64,000 nucleotides of DNA from Schizophyllum amplum (taxonomy: Eukaryota; Basidiomycota; Agaricomycetes; Agaricales; Schizophyllaceae). The notes below the pieces were generated by a model. It saw only the letters and a list, made by a program, of their open reading frames with translations, was not told the DNA's origin and did no database searches. A program made the position numbers and the translations under genes. Location of the stretch: contig VDMD01000048.1 of assembly GCA_007026445.1 (NCBI GenBank), forward strand, positions 149,823-213,822, given 5' to 3'. Position 1 is the stretch's first letter; each line of letters begins with the position of its first letter. Below, one piece after another: positions 46,335 through 57,300 of this stretch.

Positions 46335-46750
46335 TCAGAAAGTATCCATATGGAACCACCTCCCGTCTTCTTCCTTTTCAAAGACCTTCTTCGCTCTCGC
46401 CATACGTTCCTTGTCATGGACAAAGTCCAGCTGCTCGGGCGTCTTGTTCTCGGCGATGTAGAGCAGCGTGTTATACCCTTGCGTCGTGCGGTAGTGCGCG
46501 TAGTGAAGTTGATTATCCCTGCAGACATGTTAGTAACGGTGCACTCATTGCACAGAATCATAATGGCTCACTCAAAACCTGCAGCGCGCCACCGGCCCCA
46601 TACAACCTCGTGCCACATCAGATTGCTATCGTGTGCGGCGTGTTTCTCGCAAAGCGCAAGAAGCTCCTCTTTCGACATTAACCATCCAAAGACGTAGCGG
46701 GGATATAGATCCGCAAACGCGGGACCATGGCGATTCATCAACTTGGGCAT
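46335..46750 (-). CDS. 120-aa protein of unknown family, copy 1
   Basis: Two exons, 46572-46750 and 46335-46518, separated by a 53-nt intron with GTGAGC, a perfect TACTAAC branch site and CTGCAG. The protein starts MPKLMNRHGPAFADLYPRY and contains GWLMSKEELLALCEKH and WHEVVWGRWRAAGFED. It then reads HYRTTQGYNTLLYIAENKTP and ends GRWFHMDTF. No signal peptide or helix is seen. Copy 2 lies at 47887-48299 with the same exon lengths. An upstream exon ending VMLE is possible: a GTCAGT..CTCAG intron would join it to PAHGPSRRGHAAVLQG in frame before MPKLM, so the true start may be further up. I do not recognise the family. Confidence 0.65.
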
Positions 46751-46917
46751 GCCTTGGAGAACGGCGGCGTGGCCGCGACGCGAAGGCCCGTGGGCGGGTC
46801 TGAGGTAACATCAGTCAAATGTTAGAAGCTTGCTGCACTAAGGTAAAGACTGACTCTAGCATGACAAACGTTATGGTGAAGGTTGAGTACAAGGGAACGC
46901 CAACTTAAATCAATATA

Positions 46918-47083
46918 CAGTTGAACCCCTCTTAACCCATACCCCTCGGTAGACGCTCTCAAGCTATGGAGTCCAGGGGGTTCATGGGGTTTCTCTGCCA
47001 AACTGGTCGGATTTTCCTCGAAAAATGTATGGGGTATGGCCGTTATGGGTTAAGAGGGGTATGGACTAGGAGGGGTTCAACTG
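46918..47083. mobile_element. Short TIR element, family C (166 bp)
   Basis: Terminal inverted repeats begin CAGTTGAACCCCTC and extend with few mismatches over about 29 bp. The interior repeats CATACCCC and its complement GGGGTATGG. The CAGTTGAACC terminus is reminiscent of pogo/Fot1-type elements. Left flank TA; the right flank is not TA, so the duplication is unclear. It lies between the two 120-aa genes. Confidence 0.75.
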
Positions 47084-47200
47084 GTGGTCGTGACGCGAGC
47101 GCTCGACAGCGGGTCTGAGACGACATCAGTGAACACCTGGCTACACAATGCGAAAGGCTGACTCTAGCATGACGGACGTTCTGGTAAAGAGGGTAGCGGC
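47084..47200 (-). pseudogene. Partial third copy of the 120-aa gene's 5' part
   Basis: On the minus strand the stretch with GTCATGCTAGAGTCAGCCTT, then GTGTTCACTGATGTC and CTCAG|ACCCGC, matches the regions upstream of both 120-aa genes. The match is lost where the MPKLM exon should begin, exactly where the TIR element starts. It abuts the channel-gene fragment, so it is chimeric. Confidence 0.6.
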
Positions 47201-47264
47201 AGCATATCTTTCTGTCAGAATGCCGCCGCGTAACGCAGACGATCATCTCTGATTCATCTAGAAC

Positions 47265-47760
47265 AGCTTCAGCTTCGTACATGGCGCGAACAAGATGGGT
47301 CATCGACGCGTCCGGCAGGACGAGAAGACAACCAAGGACGACAACCCTGCAGTCGCTGGCCCTGGTCCGACCGCGCTTGTCTCTCACGATGCACCACGCA
47401 CCTAATGCCCACAGAATCGTTAGCTAGGTTTGGAAACCAGCCTGAGGGACCGTCGACCATTCGAAGTAGTCGGGGCCGATCCCGGCAGCAACGTAGATAA
47501 CTTCGATAAGGGACATCTTCGAGTCTTACTTACCGGAGAGGGTTCCCGGCGGCCCAATTGAATGGCGGTGTGCGCCCTCCCGGCTCCGCGATCAGCGCAT
47601 ACGCAGTAACAGCCACCTAGGAGACGGAGGGCCCACGTATCGTCAAGGACGTCTTGACGTCGATGTCGCATGACCTTGTCGTCCTCCGACGGGAGCTCGT
47701 TGACGAAGATGGCGGCAATGCGACTTACCGGACCGAGGGACCTTACAATTGAAGTTACTG
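47265..47760 (-). pseudogene. Decayed copy of CSC1/TMEM63 5' end
   Basis: Similar at the DNA level to the region from upstream of exon 1 to exon 2 of the intact gene (about 43930-44370). It shares the CTTACCGGACCGAGGG and CCCACGTATCGTCAAG words upstream, GTTGCTGCCGGGATCGGCCC and the intron 1 region. The start codon position reads GTG instead of ATG and the frame is broken after exon 1. Same strand as the intact gene, about 3 kb upstream of it. Confidence 0.75.
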
Positions 47761-47886
47761 GCTGGAGCGCAGCTCGAGCGCGGGTGCGAATTGGAATCAG
47801 TATGGGTCTACTGAAGGTATGCTTCACGACTGACGTGACCGTAACTTGAGTAGCAGATTTTCGTACAGATGCCTCGTGCACCTGCT

Positions 47887-48299
47887 TCAGAAAAAATCCA
47901 TATGGAACCACCTCCCGTCTTCTTCCTTCTCAAAGACCTTCTTCGCTCTCGCCATACGTTCCTTGTCACGGACAAAGTCCAGCTGCACGGGCGTCTTATT
48001 TTCAGCGATGTAGAGCAGCATTTTATACCCTTGCGTCGTGCGGTAGTGATCGTAGTTAAGTTGATCGTCCCTGCAGACATGTTAACAGTGCACTCATTGC
48101 ACAGAATCATGACGGCTCACTCAAAACCTGCAGCGCGCCACCGGCCCCATACAACCTCGTGCCACATCATACTGCTATCGTGTGTGGCGTGTTTCTCGCA
48201 AAGCGCAAGAAGCTCCTCGTTCGATATTAACCATCCGAAGACGTATCGGGGATATAGATCCGCAGACGCGGGACCATGGCGATTCATTAATTTGGGCAT
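47887..48299 (-). CDS. 120-aa protein of unknown family, copy 2
   Basis: Exons 48121-48299 and 47887-48070 have exactly the lengths of copy 1 (179 and 184 nt). The 50-nt intron keeps GTGAGC and CTGCAG, but the branch site is reduced to GTTAAC. It starts MPKLMNRHGPASADLYPRY and ends GRWFHMDFF. Differences from copy 1 are mostly single substitutions. Both frames are intact, which suggests retained function or recent duplication. As in copy 1, an in-frame upstream exon (KAFVMLE, then PDYGPSRRGHAAVCQG) may belong to the gene. Confidence 0.65.
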
Positions 48300-48922
48300 G
48301 CCTTGACAAACGGCGGCGTGGCCGCGACGCGAAGGCCCGTAGTCGGGTCTGAGGCAACATCAGTGAACACCTGGCTGCATACGACGAAAGACTGACTCTA
48401 GCATGACGAACGCCTTGTTCGAAATTGAGACCACAGTAGAGCTTTCTGAGAATGGCGACGATGGCAGGAAACAAGCAACGTTGTTCGTGACGCACGACCA
48501 CAATGCGGATGCTCCGCAACGTTCACGGAGTCCATAGCCTTATGTATTGCACCAGTATATTCATGTGGTGGAGAAGTCCCCGAGGTGAGATGAGCAGAAG
48601 TTCAAGTTCAACTTGTGGCGTGCTGGTACGGTGATATACAACGGAAAACTCTGCTCACGTTTGTGTGTACTTGGTGTGAACAGCTACAAACAAGCTACAA
48701 ATGAATATTCCGTTTTTGCGTGGCGAAGACATACTTATTCGAAAGTGGACTAATCTGAGAAGTACTTACACTGTAGTTTCAGGCTTTCAAAATTTCAGGG
48801 ATGGTACTTTGGGCGTGCGATGCGTTCCATGAATAGCATACTGATTCTAGTACGATAGGCTCGAAGGCGGTCCCAAGGCTATCTGCAAGTCATAGAAACG
48901 ACGGATGCTCTGGAGTCTGCGC
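48300..48922. other. Intergenic between 120-aa gene and P450
   Basis: 48340-48540 is the duplicated upstream part of the 120-aa gene, perhaps with a 5' exon. The rest is AT-richer with no recognisable feature. Confidence 0.4.
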
Positions 48923-51523
48923 TTACGCGTTCTTCTCCGCAGCCGGAGCCTCCGTCATGCGCACCCACAAGCTGTCCTAATATAATAGTCAGCACTGCGT
49001 CGACAATTCTGGTCGATATGCACTCACCTTGAGATACATCGTCAGGTGCGCAGCAAACACTCGCTTTTCCACTTCCGCGCCCGGCGCGTCCGAAGTGGGG
49101 AAGGACGTGATGGTGTCCGCTGGCTGCACGTCGTCGGCAAGCGAGAAACCGCTGAAGTTCTGAAGGAGTCGGATGAGGAAGAACGACATCTCGTTGTAGG
49201 CGAACTGCAGGAAGAAGGGGAGCGCGGGGAGTCAGTACAATCAAGAAGACACGAGAAAGATGCTGTACCTGCTGGCCGAGGCAAATGCGCGGGCCCGCGT
49301 TGAAGGGAACGAAGATGAACGGATTGTGAGTAAGGTATTTGCCTAGGCGCTCGTCGATGAAGCGGTCAGGGTCGAACGTGCCGGCTAAACGACACAGATT
49401 AGCTATGGTGGTGGGGTGTCATCCACCCCTTGATTAGTGAGCACGCACCATCCGGACCCCAGAGGTCAGTGCGCCGATGCATCAGATAAACACTGTACTT
49501 GACGCTTGAACCGGTGTCAGATTAAGGGAGTAGCAGTCTCATTGTGGCTCAGCACGTACCGGGATCCGTTAGGTACGAAGACGGGGGGCTTGTTGGCGTC
49601 CTTGAACGGAAGAAGAGTGTCCTTGTTCGCTTGTCTGTTGCAGTATCGTCAATCACTCAATGGATTCAATCGTCGACGGGCACTCGCCTGTCGTTGACGG
49701 GACTGAGAAGGGTTAGTCTATGGAACGATGTTTGAAGAGAACAACCACGTACACAACGGGATAGAGACGAAGGATCTCTACAGGCGCATGAGTATCAGGT
49801 AGGGTACAGCGTCCGAGGAGCGGCGTACCATTCAAAAAGGCGCGTAGGTCTGCATCATGTCAACCGCCATTTCATCTGACAAAAATATGCCGCTCACACT
49901 TCATGTCACGGATGTCCTCGTAGGTCGGTCGGCGCGTCGGCCCTACCTTGTCAAGGATCTCCTCGCGTAGTTTGACCAGGACGTCGGGATGTTCCGCTAG
50001 CTTGTAGATGCCGAACGAAAGGGTACCAGCGGTAGTGTCACGGCCAGCGACAAGCAAATTGACGATCTCATCCGCAAGAACACGACGGTCTACAAAAAGC
50101 ATTGGCTGGAGGGTTGAATCCGAGTGAAAATGCGGGATCGCACCTTGCGTGTATTTCACGAGATATGAGAGGAGCGTATCATCCTCGCCAGGCTTTGCGT
50201 CGGATGTGGCCTTCTGAGCTTCGCTGTCCTTCTCACGAGCCAAGTCCGCAAGGATCTCGTTCACCAACTCATCGACCACATCACTGGAGCACAATGAATG
50301 TCAGTAATGACGTTCAAGCATACAAGATTCCCTATACACACCGGCATGGCTGAACCTTGTCCTTCAAGGCTTCGAAAAGGCGCCAGCCGCTCGAGCCAAC
50401 CTGTATGCGCATTGCCGACAAAGTCTGACCCTCTCCGAAGGCCTTCACGAAGCGATTCGAGGAGTGGGTGAAGAACTCGGGCGGGTTGGATTTTGGAGCG
50501 TCCGGCGGATACGGGAGACCCGCACCAATCGAGTTGACGTCGTGTCCGAATAGGTATTCAGTAGCGGAGTCGAGGGTAAACCGCGCAACCATGTCCTGGA
50601 AATCGATGGGATACCCCTCGGCGATGCGCTCCTTCGCCAAGCGGATGATGTGGTCAGCGTGCCGGTCGAAGTTGTCGAAGTGAGCAATCTTGTCCTTGTT
50701 GAAAAACGGACGCGTCATGGTGCGGTGAAACCTGAAGAAAAAAATCAGAACCTATCCATACACAATGCGAAACAAGCTTACTTCCACATGTCGCCATCAG
50801 AATTGAAGACACCGCTACCAAGAAGAGACTTGACTTGATCGTAGGTTAGAGGGCCTGGAGTACACCAGCTTTAGTGTAAGTCAAGAACACGCCGGATAGA
50901 CTCACCTTTATCAAAGTCTTCAAACTGAGTTGCCAAAATGGCCTTACAGGGTGCGTGCTATGCGTCAGCCTGGGCTACAAAACTTGCTCTCTTCAGCCCG
51001 TACCTTCACGTGATCAGGCTCAGTAGTGACGAACTGCAGTACATGTCAGCTCGAATGTCCTGTCCCGGGTGTGCGGCGAACTGCATACCTGGACTGTACC
51101 CAAGAGATTGACACGAAATACGGTGGCGCCCATCTCTTTGACCCAAGCACCCATAACATGAGCTGGAAATCATGTCAGTCGACATAGCAGCGATGATATA
51201 GAGAACTCACCAAACACTCCCGATCTCACCCCATCCCGGACGGTCTTGATGTGACTTAGCCCAAAGGGAAGCTTGCTCGGCAAAAGAGGCGCAACAACCG
51301 CCGCATTAGCGGCTGCCTTGCTATGCATCTGCCAGTCGTCGCGAAAGGCATGGAAGATCGACAGCATCGGGTGCACGACAACAAGGATAGTGACTGTCAT
51401 CCAGATGGGCAGCTTGACCTCGCGCACATTCTCCAGGGCACGGAGGCACCCACAGGTGATGATGGAGGGGAGGGCTAGAGCCGGCAGCGCTTTGATCAAC
51501 AAGCCTACGATAGGAGGAGCCAT
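48923..51523 (-). CDS. Cytochrome P450, CYP63-like
   Basis: Membrane-bound haem monooxygenase of a basidiomycete-specific clan; members of CYP63 oxidise fatty acids, alkanes and aromatic xenobiotics. About sixteen small exons can be seen. The N-terminus [20 protein letters not shown] and [18 protein letters not shown] gives two membrane segments. [20 protein letters not shown] and [17 protein letters not shown] follow. The I-helix is [20 protein letters not shown], the K-helix EILRLYPVV and the PERF region [11 protein letters not shown]. The haem loop [15 protein letters not shown] has the Cys ligand; it is followed by [17 protein letters not shown]. The stop is at 48923-48925. Exon junctions were not all checked for phase. 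No frameshift was noticed. Substrate cannot be told from sequence. Confidence 0.85.
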
Positions 51524-52381
51524 GATGACAGAAGGAGGGGGGGGGGGGTTGCAATCCCAGCACACAGCGACGTGCTTTATATCTGCTTTCTTACCATGTG
51601 CTATCGATAATTGCTTCCTCGGCCATGGAAGGAGTGACCAAGCGTCTACCAATGGGCTGCGCGTCATATCCTCCACGGTCTCCGAGAGGCAAGCGGGCAA
51701 GAGCGGGCAGTGTCCTAACTGGTGAGTCACTGGGCCGACGTTGTGCAGCAGGGCCGCTGCATAGCATGTTTGCGGTCAGACGTTCGCATGCCGTGCAGCC
51801 GAGCGTACTGGCGCACGCAAGCCAGCCGATAGGCAGTCATCACCCAGTAGTAGTTTGGGTTCCCATTCTCAACAACATTGCTCTCATCCGCGCAACCGGA
51901 CACGCGTGGACCAGCGAAGTCGCCGTTGATATCAGGTGCGAGGTTGGCAAATTCTATGCATGTGGGTGGACCCTATGCATGCTTGTTGCTATGATTTTTC
52001 TTGTAGCAGAGCCTTAGAGCCTACTAGCACATACATAGTCGACAGTACCTGTGCAACTATACTTGTCTGATGAGATCGTCCGACCAATGCGCGTACTCAC
52101 TTGGATTGATGCAAGACCTCGCACTGTCGACGAAAACATCCATTATATAGCAGCATTAGACCAAGGAGAACTGCGACAGAGCAACAACAACATCACCAAC
52201 AGTGTCCCAGTCAATGTTGAGATCAAAGAACTTGAAGTCGTCGCCGGTCGGTGCCGGTGAGTGTCACTGTACTTACTAGGGTTATGTCACATGGCACGTG
52301 ATTATCAGCTGCATTATCCGAGCTCAGGCTGACTTGAACTGAACAGTTGCACTGACAGACCTGGACGAAGCGCGGCTAAGT
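51524..52381. other. Intergenic, no gene recognised
   Basis: A nine-G run lies near 51539, just upstream of the P450 start. The remainder should hold the divergent promoters of the P450 and the kinase-like pseudogene. No gene motif. Confidence 0.4.
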
Positions 52382-53824
52382 ATGGACGGCAGCAAGTACA
52401 CTGCACATATCAGCTACTTTGACTATCCTTTCTCCCCCGCCACGAAAGAAACCGATTTACCAGTCTTGCGTATCTGGGCGGAGTTGCGCCCGTATCTGTA
52501 CACCAAGGGGTATGAGATCCCAGAGGACATCGCGTCCCCATGGCTAGGTTCACTGTACCTAGGCGGAAAAGACCATGTCATACCGGTGTGTACCCACCCT
52601 CTCCCTGCCCCGTCCTCCTCACCTTCACACAGAAAGACGGCTCCAACGCCATCCGCGCAAGCCGCCGCCGCGATGCCGCCACCGTCATCGTCAAGATCAT
52701 CATGCAGCCCTCGCGTGAACTTGAAATTCATCAATACTTGCTAGGCCCCGACCTTCGCGACCATCCGCACAACCACACTGTGCCCATTATTGATTCTTTC
52801 CCTTTCATTCGGTACACTGGGGACCAATACCTTGATTGGATGATCATCGTCGAGCCAATGATCCACAAGCGATTCATCGACTATTCCATACTTCAAATGC
52901 ATGGGGAGGTTCTGGTCGGGATACGTCAGGCGCTCGAGGTGTGCTTTTCCTCGCCCACGATTGACTGTGTCCCGAATAACGCGCGTAGGGACTCGCTTTC
53001 ATGCACCTGAACCATGTGGCACATGGGTACGTTGCGCACAAATTCATACCCCATTGCTTATATCGCTGCGCCAGTGACATCTGCAATGCAAACATGTACT
53101 CCATGTCTGGGACAGACTTCAAGAACGGTGTTCCTGCGTACTCTGGCGCACCTTCTTGGACCTTTCGAGTCTGGCGGCCCCCGCGTGTCTTTTACCTTGA
53201 CTTTGGGCTCTCCGTAAAAATCATCAACGATGCGAGCCGCACGCGCGCTGTCCCTACTGTGGCGGCGTTATCATGCCCCCCGAGGTCTTGGCATGCAAGA
53301 ACGCGCAGATACCCCTTGTCTGTGACCCTTTTGCGGCAGATGTCTACCGTCTGGGCTGCGTGCTTAGGAATACGTCAATGCTGGTGAGCCTTGTTGGATC
53401 TCACGACGAGACTGTGCACGATAGTTGACAAGACTGTGGACAATGGTTAACTTGTTGCTCTAGCTCGACGAGGAATATGACGAGGCCTTGCGTGCTTCTC
53501 TTGGGTTTCCTGAAGGGATCCCCACCCTTCTCCAACACATGACACACGAGGAGCCTGAGAGAAGGCCGTCTGCGCATGAGTGTTTGCGACTTTTCTACGC
53601 GGAGACGCAGGTACATCCCACGTCTTCTTATTAAATTGTAACTGCTCACCGCTTCATACGTGCAGAACCTTTCTCTATACAAGGTACTGCTCCCCGACGT
53701 ACCCCTTTCCGACTTCTGGTACGTCTTCACTCATTGGGGCAGGGACTCGCGCCGCGCTGTTCTGTCCTACTTCCCGCGTATCTTGATTTGCCTTTTCTTT
53801 GGCCCACGCGGTAGGCTTTGGTGA
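52382..53824 (+). pseudogene. Frameshifted paralogue of the kinase-fold gene
   Basis: Same exon plan as 34120-35557: 52382-52585, 52633-52938, 52989-53026, 53075 onward, then two 3' exons ending RGRLW at 53822-53824. The sequence is close throughout, for example MDGSKYTAHISYFDYPFSPA, VIVKIIMQPSRELEIHQYLL and HGDICNANMYSMSG. Near 53243-53252 this copy has two extra bases compared with its sister, between the DFG motif and the PPE motif. The original frame resumes as PYCGGVIMPPEVLACKNAQ and continues intact to the end. The lesion is recent, or an assembly error. If real, the product would lose the second half of the kinase lobe. Confidence 0.8.
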
Positions 53825-54312
53825 TGACTGCGGCCCGACAGATGGGATGTACCCAAACGTCCTCTTGTACAAGTCCTGTATATGTAACATAAGCGTCAAT
53901 GGCAGCACTCGGTTCAGACATCACTTGACACGAACAAAGACGACAACGACCTCCTCGACCTCGTCGCCCATGTCTATCACGCACAACGGACACAACGAGC
54001 GCCTCAGAGAAATATTGTGCCCACTTCACGAGCTTGTCGGTACAGATTTACTACAATACTAGGTCGGTTCTACGCCCGAGGATATGCACTTGGGAGACCT
54101 GTCCTGGGCTTCTTCGTCAGTCCGACTTCAATGTGCTCGACGGACACCCGCTGCGCTTCTAGGTGCAAAAAACGCTCGTCGCGAGCGTCGGGCCACGCCT
54201 GCTCGTTATACAGCTCTGCAGACGATCCGGTGGGGCAGGACCATCATGGTCGGGCCACGCATCGTCGACCGTGATATGCACGGTCACCGGGGCGCACGGC
54301 TTCCTTCTCTCA
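53825..54312. other. Intergenic between pseudogene and deubiquitinase
   Basis: Short overlapping frames only. No motif is recognised. Confidence 0.4.
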
Positions 54313-57300
54313 TTACCGACCCCGCTTCTTTCTTTTCTGATCCTTTGGCCTGGGCTTCTCCTTCAACTTCATCTCCTCCTTCGTGTTACGTTCTGCAACT
54401 CGTATCAGCGTCAACCTAAATCAAGACCTGCACATCACTCACTTGCGTTACCGGTCTCGCCCATCTTACGCTTCTGCATTCTCAGTACCTCCTTCTGCGC
54501 TTTTTTTGCTTTCCTCCCGCCAACAACACTCCACTCCGCCACTTCCTCGACGGTCTCTACTTCGCGCTTGACAGCCTCCACAGCGTGCTCGGCGGCATCC
54601 TCGCCTCGTTCGTCGTCGCCCACTCGCGCATAGAGCAGCACGTACGCATCTTCCTTCGCGCTCAGAAACGCCTGCCCCTCGGATATCTCTTTCACTGCCT
54701 CATCGTTCATCTCGAACCACCGGCCCTCGCTGCTCTTGACCCACGCCACATAGTGCCCGTCCGTGGCCCTCTTGCTCCGATGGCATATGATGCCGCATAG
54801 CCGGTACACTGGCCCCGCACGCCCCTCGCTCATGTACGGCGCCAGATCAAGCGTTTCCGGGTACTCCAACGCCTTGGTAATCTTCGTCAGCTCCCTGCGC
54901 TTTGTGTACGCGAAGCGCTGCAGTTGCAGCGTCAGGATATGCGGCGCGTCGTGAATCGTCAGCCGTCTTGAGGCCTTGACGCATGAATCACATCTAGCTC
55001 GACGTGTCAGCCGCGAGACGTTTATGAGGAAACAGCTATTGCACGCACCGTTCGCATCGGTAGTCAGATAGCTCCTCGTGACTGGTATATGCCGCAAGCG
55101 AGGCGTTCAGATCCTTCTCCATGGGAAGGGAGAGGGCGTGAAAGGACTCGAGCCTGCCATCGCCATAGTAGCCGCAAGCACAGGTAGCGCGAGAGAGCTG
55201 CCGTCCTTCGAAAAGGTTTTGAGCGAAGGACCTGCCACCGGCGTCGCAGTCATCAGCCCTGCCTGACATTTAGCGCCGATAGTAAACAAGGTCATGGCAC
55301 AAAACGTACATTGTTTCCGCGCAGAAGCTCTGGACGACCCCGCTCAGGAATTCGTGGCTGTCCTCCTGTCGGGACGCATCAAGATCCGTGAATCCTAGGG
55401 AGCATCATCAGCAAGTACCTACACTCACACAAGGATGAGACGTACGCCACATATTCCCAATGATCTCTGCGGGCGTGAAAGCCTTGGTTCCATCTGCATA
55501 CAAACGGCAAGCCATTTGCTTCAGCGTACATGTCATGCAGAATCCGTCAACTAGACGACGCATGCCTGAAAGATACAGTCAGCGCGCTATCGTGTACAGA
55601 GCGCCCTTTCGTGTTGCAAACAACTCACAATCTTTGTCGTCGTGCTTCAGCACATGCCGCAAAAGCAGCGGGGTGTGCAGCAAGACCTGGAGCGCGCTGT
55701 TTATGTAGCATATCGTCCTAGAGTGATTGAGCAACCCGCAACCGGCCCCGCGGACGCCGGGCGGCCACGCCATATCAATATGCTCGTCTGGTCCAATGTC
55801 GGTCTGCGCTTCGAGCGCGACGTCGGTCTGCGCTTTCGGTGCAACGTACATCAATACAGTAGGTGCAACGTCGGTCAATACATCCGGCGCGACATCGGTC
55901 AACGCTTCGAACGCAACCTCAGCCGGCGCCTCAACATTCGCAGAAAAAGCCTGGAGTAAAGGTCAGCCTCAGTAGAGCTTTGGGCGAACGTCCAATTCGA
56001 CATACCTCTGACAACCCAACGGCGGCATGTGAAGGAGTGAGAGCAGGTGTTCGGATTGGCGTAGGTGTTTGGATGGGAGTAGGTGGTCGGATGGGCGTGG
56101 GTGTTTGGATGGATGTAGGTGTTCGGAAGAGAGTAGGTGCTCCAACGGGTTTGTGTGTTCTTGCAGACGAGGCATTCGCAGACGGGGTGGTATCTCTCGA
56201 AATGGGGATCAAAGACGAGTTCTCGGGTTCAAAGTTAGTCATGCGCCGTCTGCGAATGGTTATCACCAACGTACCTCAGATACTTCCGTCGCGGCAGGTG
56301 AGGGAATGGTAGGAGTAGATGTCGTGGTTGCAGGCTCGGAAGTAGGTGTTCGAACAGGTACGGGTGTTCTCCTAAACGGGATGGTATCACTCGCAGACGG
56401 AATGGTATCTCTCGAAATGGGGATCGAAGTCGAGTGCTTGGGTTCAAAATTAGCCTGACTGGTACACAAGGTGCGAGCTTAACATCAGCGACATACCTCA
56501 GATACTTCCGTCGCGGCAGGTGAGGAGATGGTAGGAGCAGATGGAGCGATCGTAGGCTCGACGGTTTCGACATTGTAGGCGGGTTTGACAGGGTCAGCGG
56601 GTTCATCGAGGTCGGTGAGTTCCGCACGGTTGGCGGGTTTAGCAACGTTGAAGTCAGCATCAGCGAGCTTGGCATTGTCGGCTTCCGCTTCCACGTCAGT
56701 AGGATGAGCGTCAGCATCGGCACCTTTGGCGCGTTCATCTTTGGCGAGTTCAACAGCGCCAGCCTTCACATCAACAGCTTCCGCTACAGCATCCCCAACT
56801 CTCGCAACAGCGACTTCACTAGACACAGTATCAGCACACCACACAGATCGTCAAGCCTCAAAATGCACGTACGTGTCGGTATCAATATGTCCAACGTCGA
56901 CGGGGGCCTGATCGCCCATAGGAGCATGAGTGTCGATGGGAGAATGTGTGCCGAAGGTTGCAGGGCTCTCGGAAAAGTGGGCAACCTCGGTGTCGCGGGC
57001 GGACTCGATGGACTCGGTGTTTTGGCTGGGCTCAACGGCGGGAACGGACTCGACGGCGGGAACGGACTCGACGGCGGGAACGGGCTCGGCGAAGGGGGCG
57101 GATACGAGGGTATGAACGAATTCGACGGTAGGAGTGGCCTTGTAGGTATCGTTCGTCACTTGTGATGCACCTTGCGCCGCGCGCTGCTGCTTGCGCTGAC
57201 GCTTTTTCTCTGCCTTCTTCTGTGCTTTGGTTCGAGTTGAGGTATTTGTCGGCGTCGAAGTCAGGTTATCCGTAGGTGTCGAAGCCGGAGCAGTCGCAGA

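Noticed and set aside
45846..46697. 283-aa + strand frame
   Set aside because: It overlaps the two-exon 120-aa gene on the other strand, which has a perfect TACTAAC branch site and a paralogue. The + frame lacks any such support.
47808..48110. 100-aa minus-strand frame across the intron of the 120-aa gene copy 2
   Set aside because: It reads through a conserved intron in a different frame. The spliced model keeps identical exon lengths in both copies.
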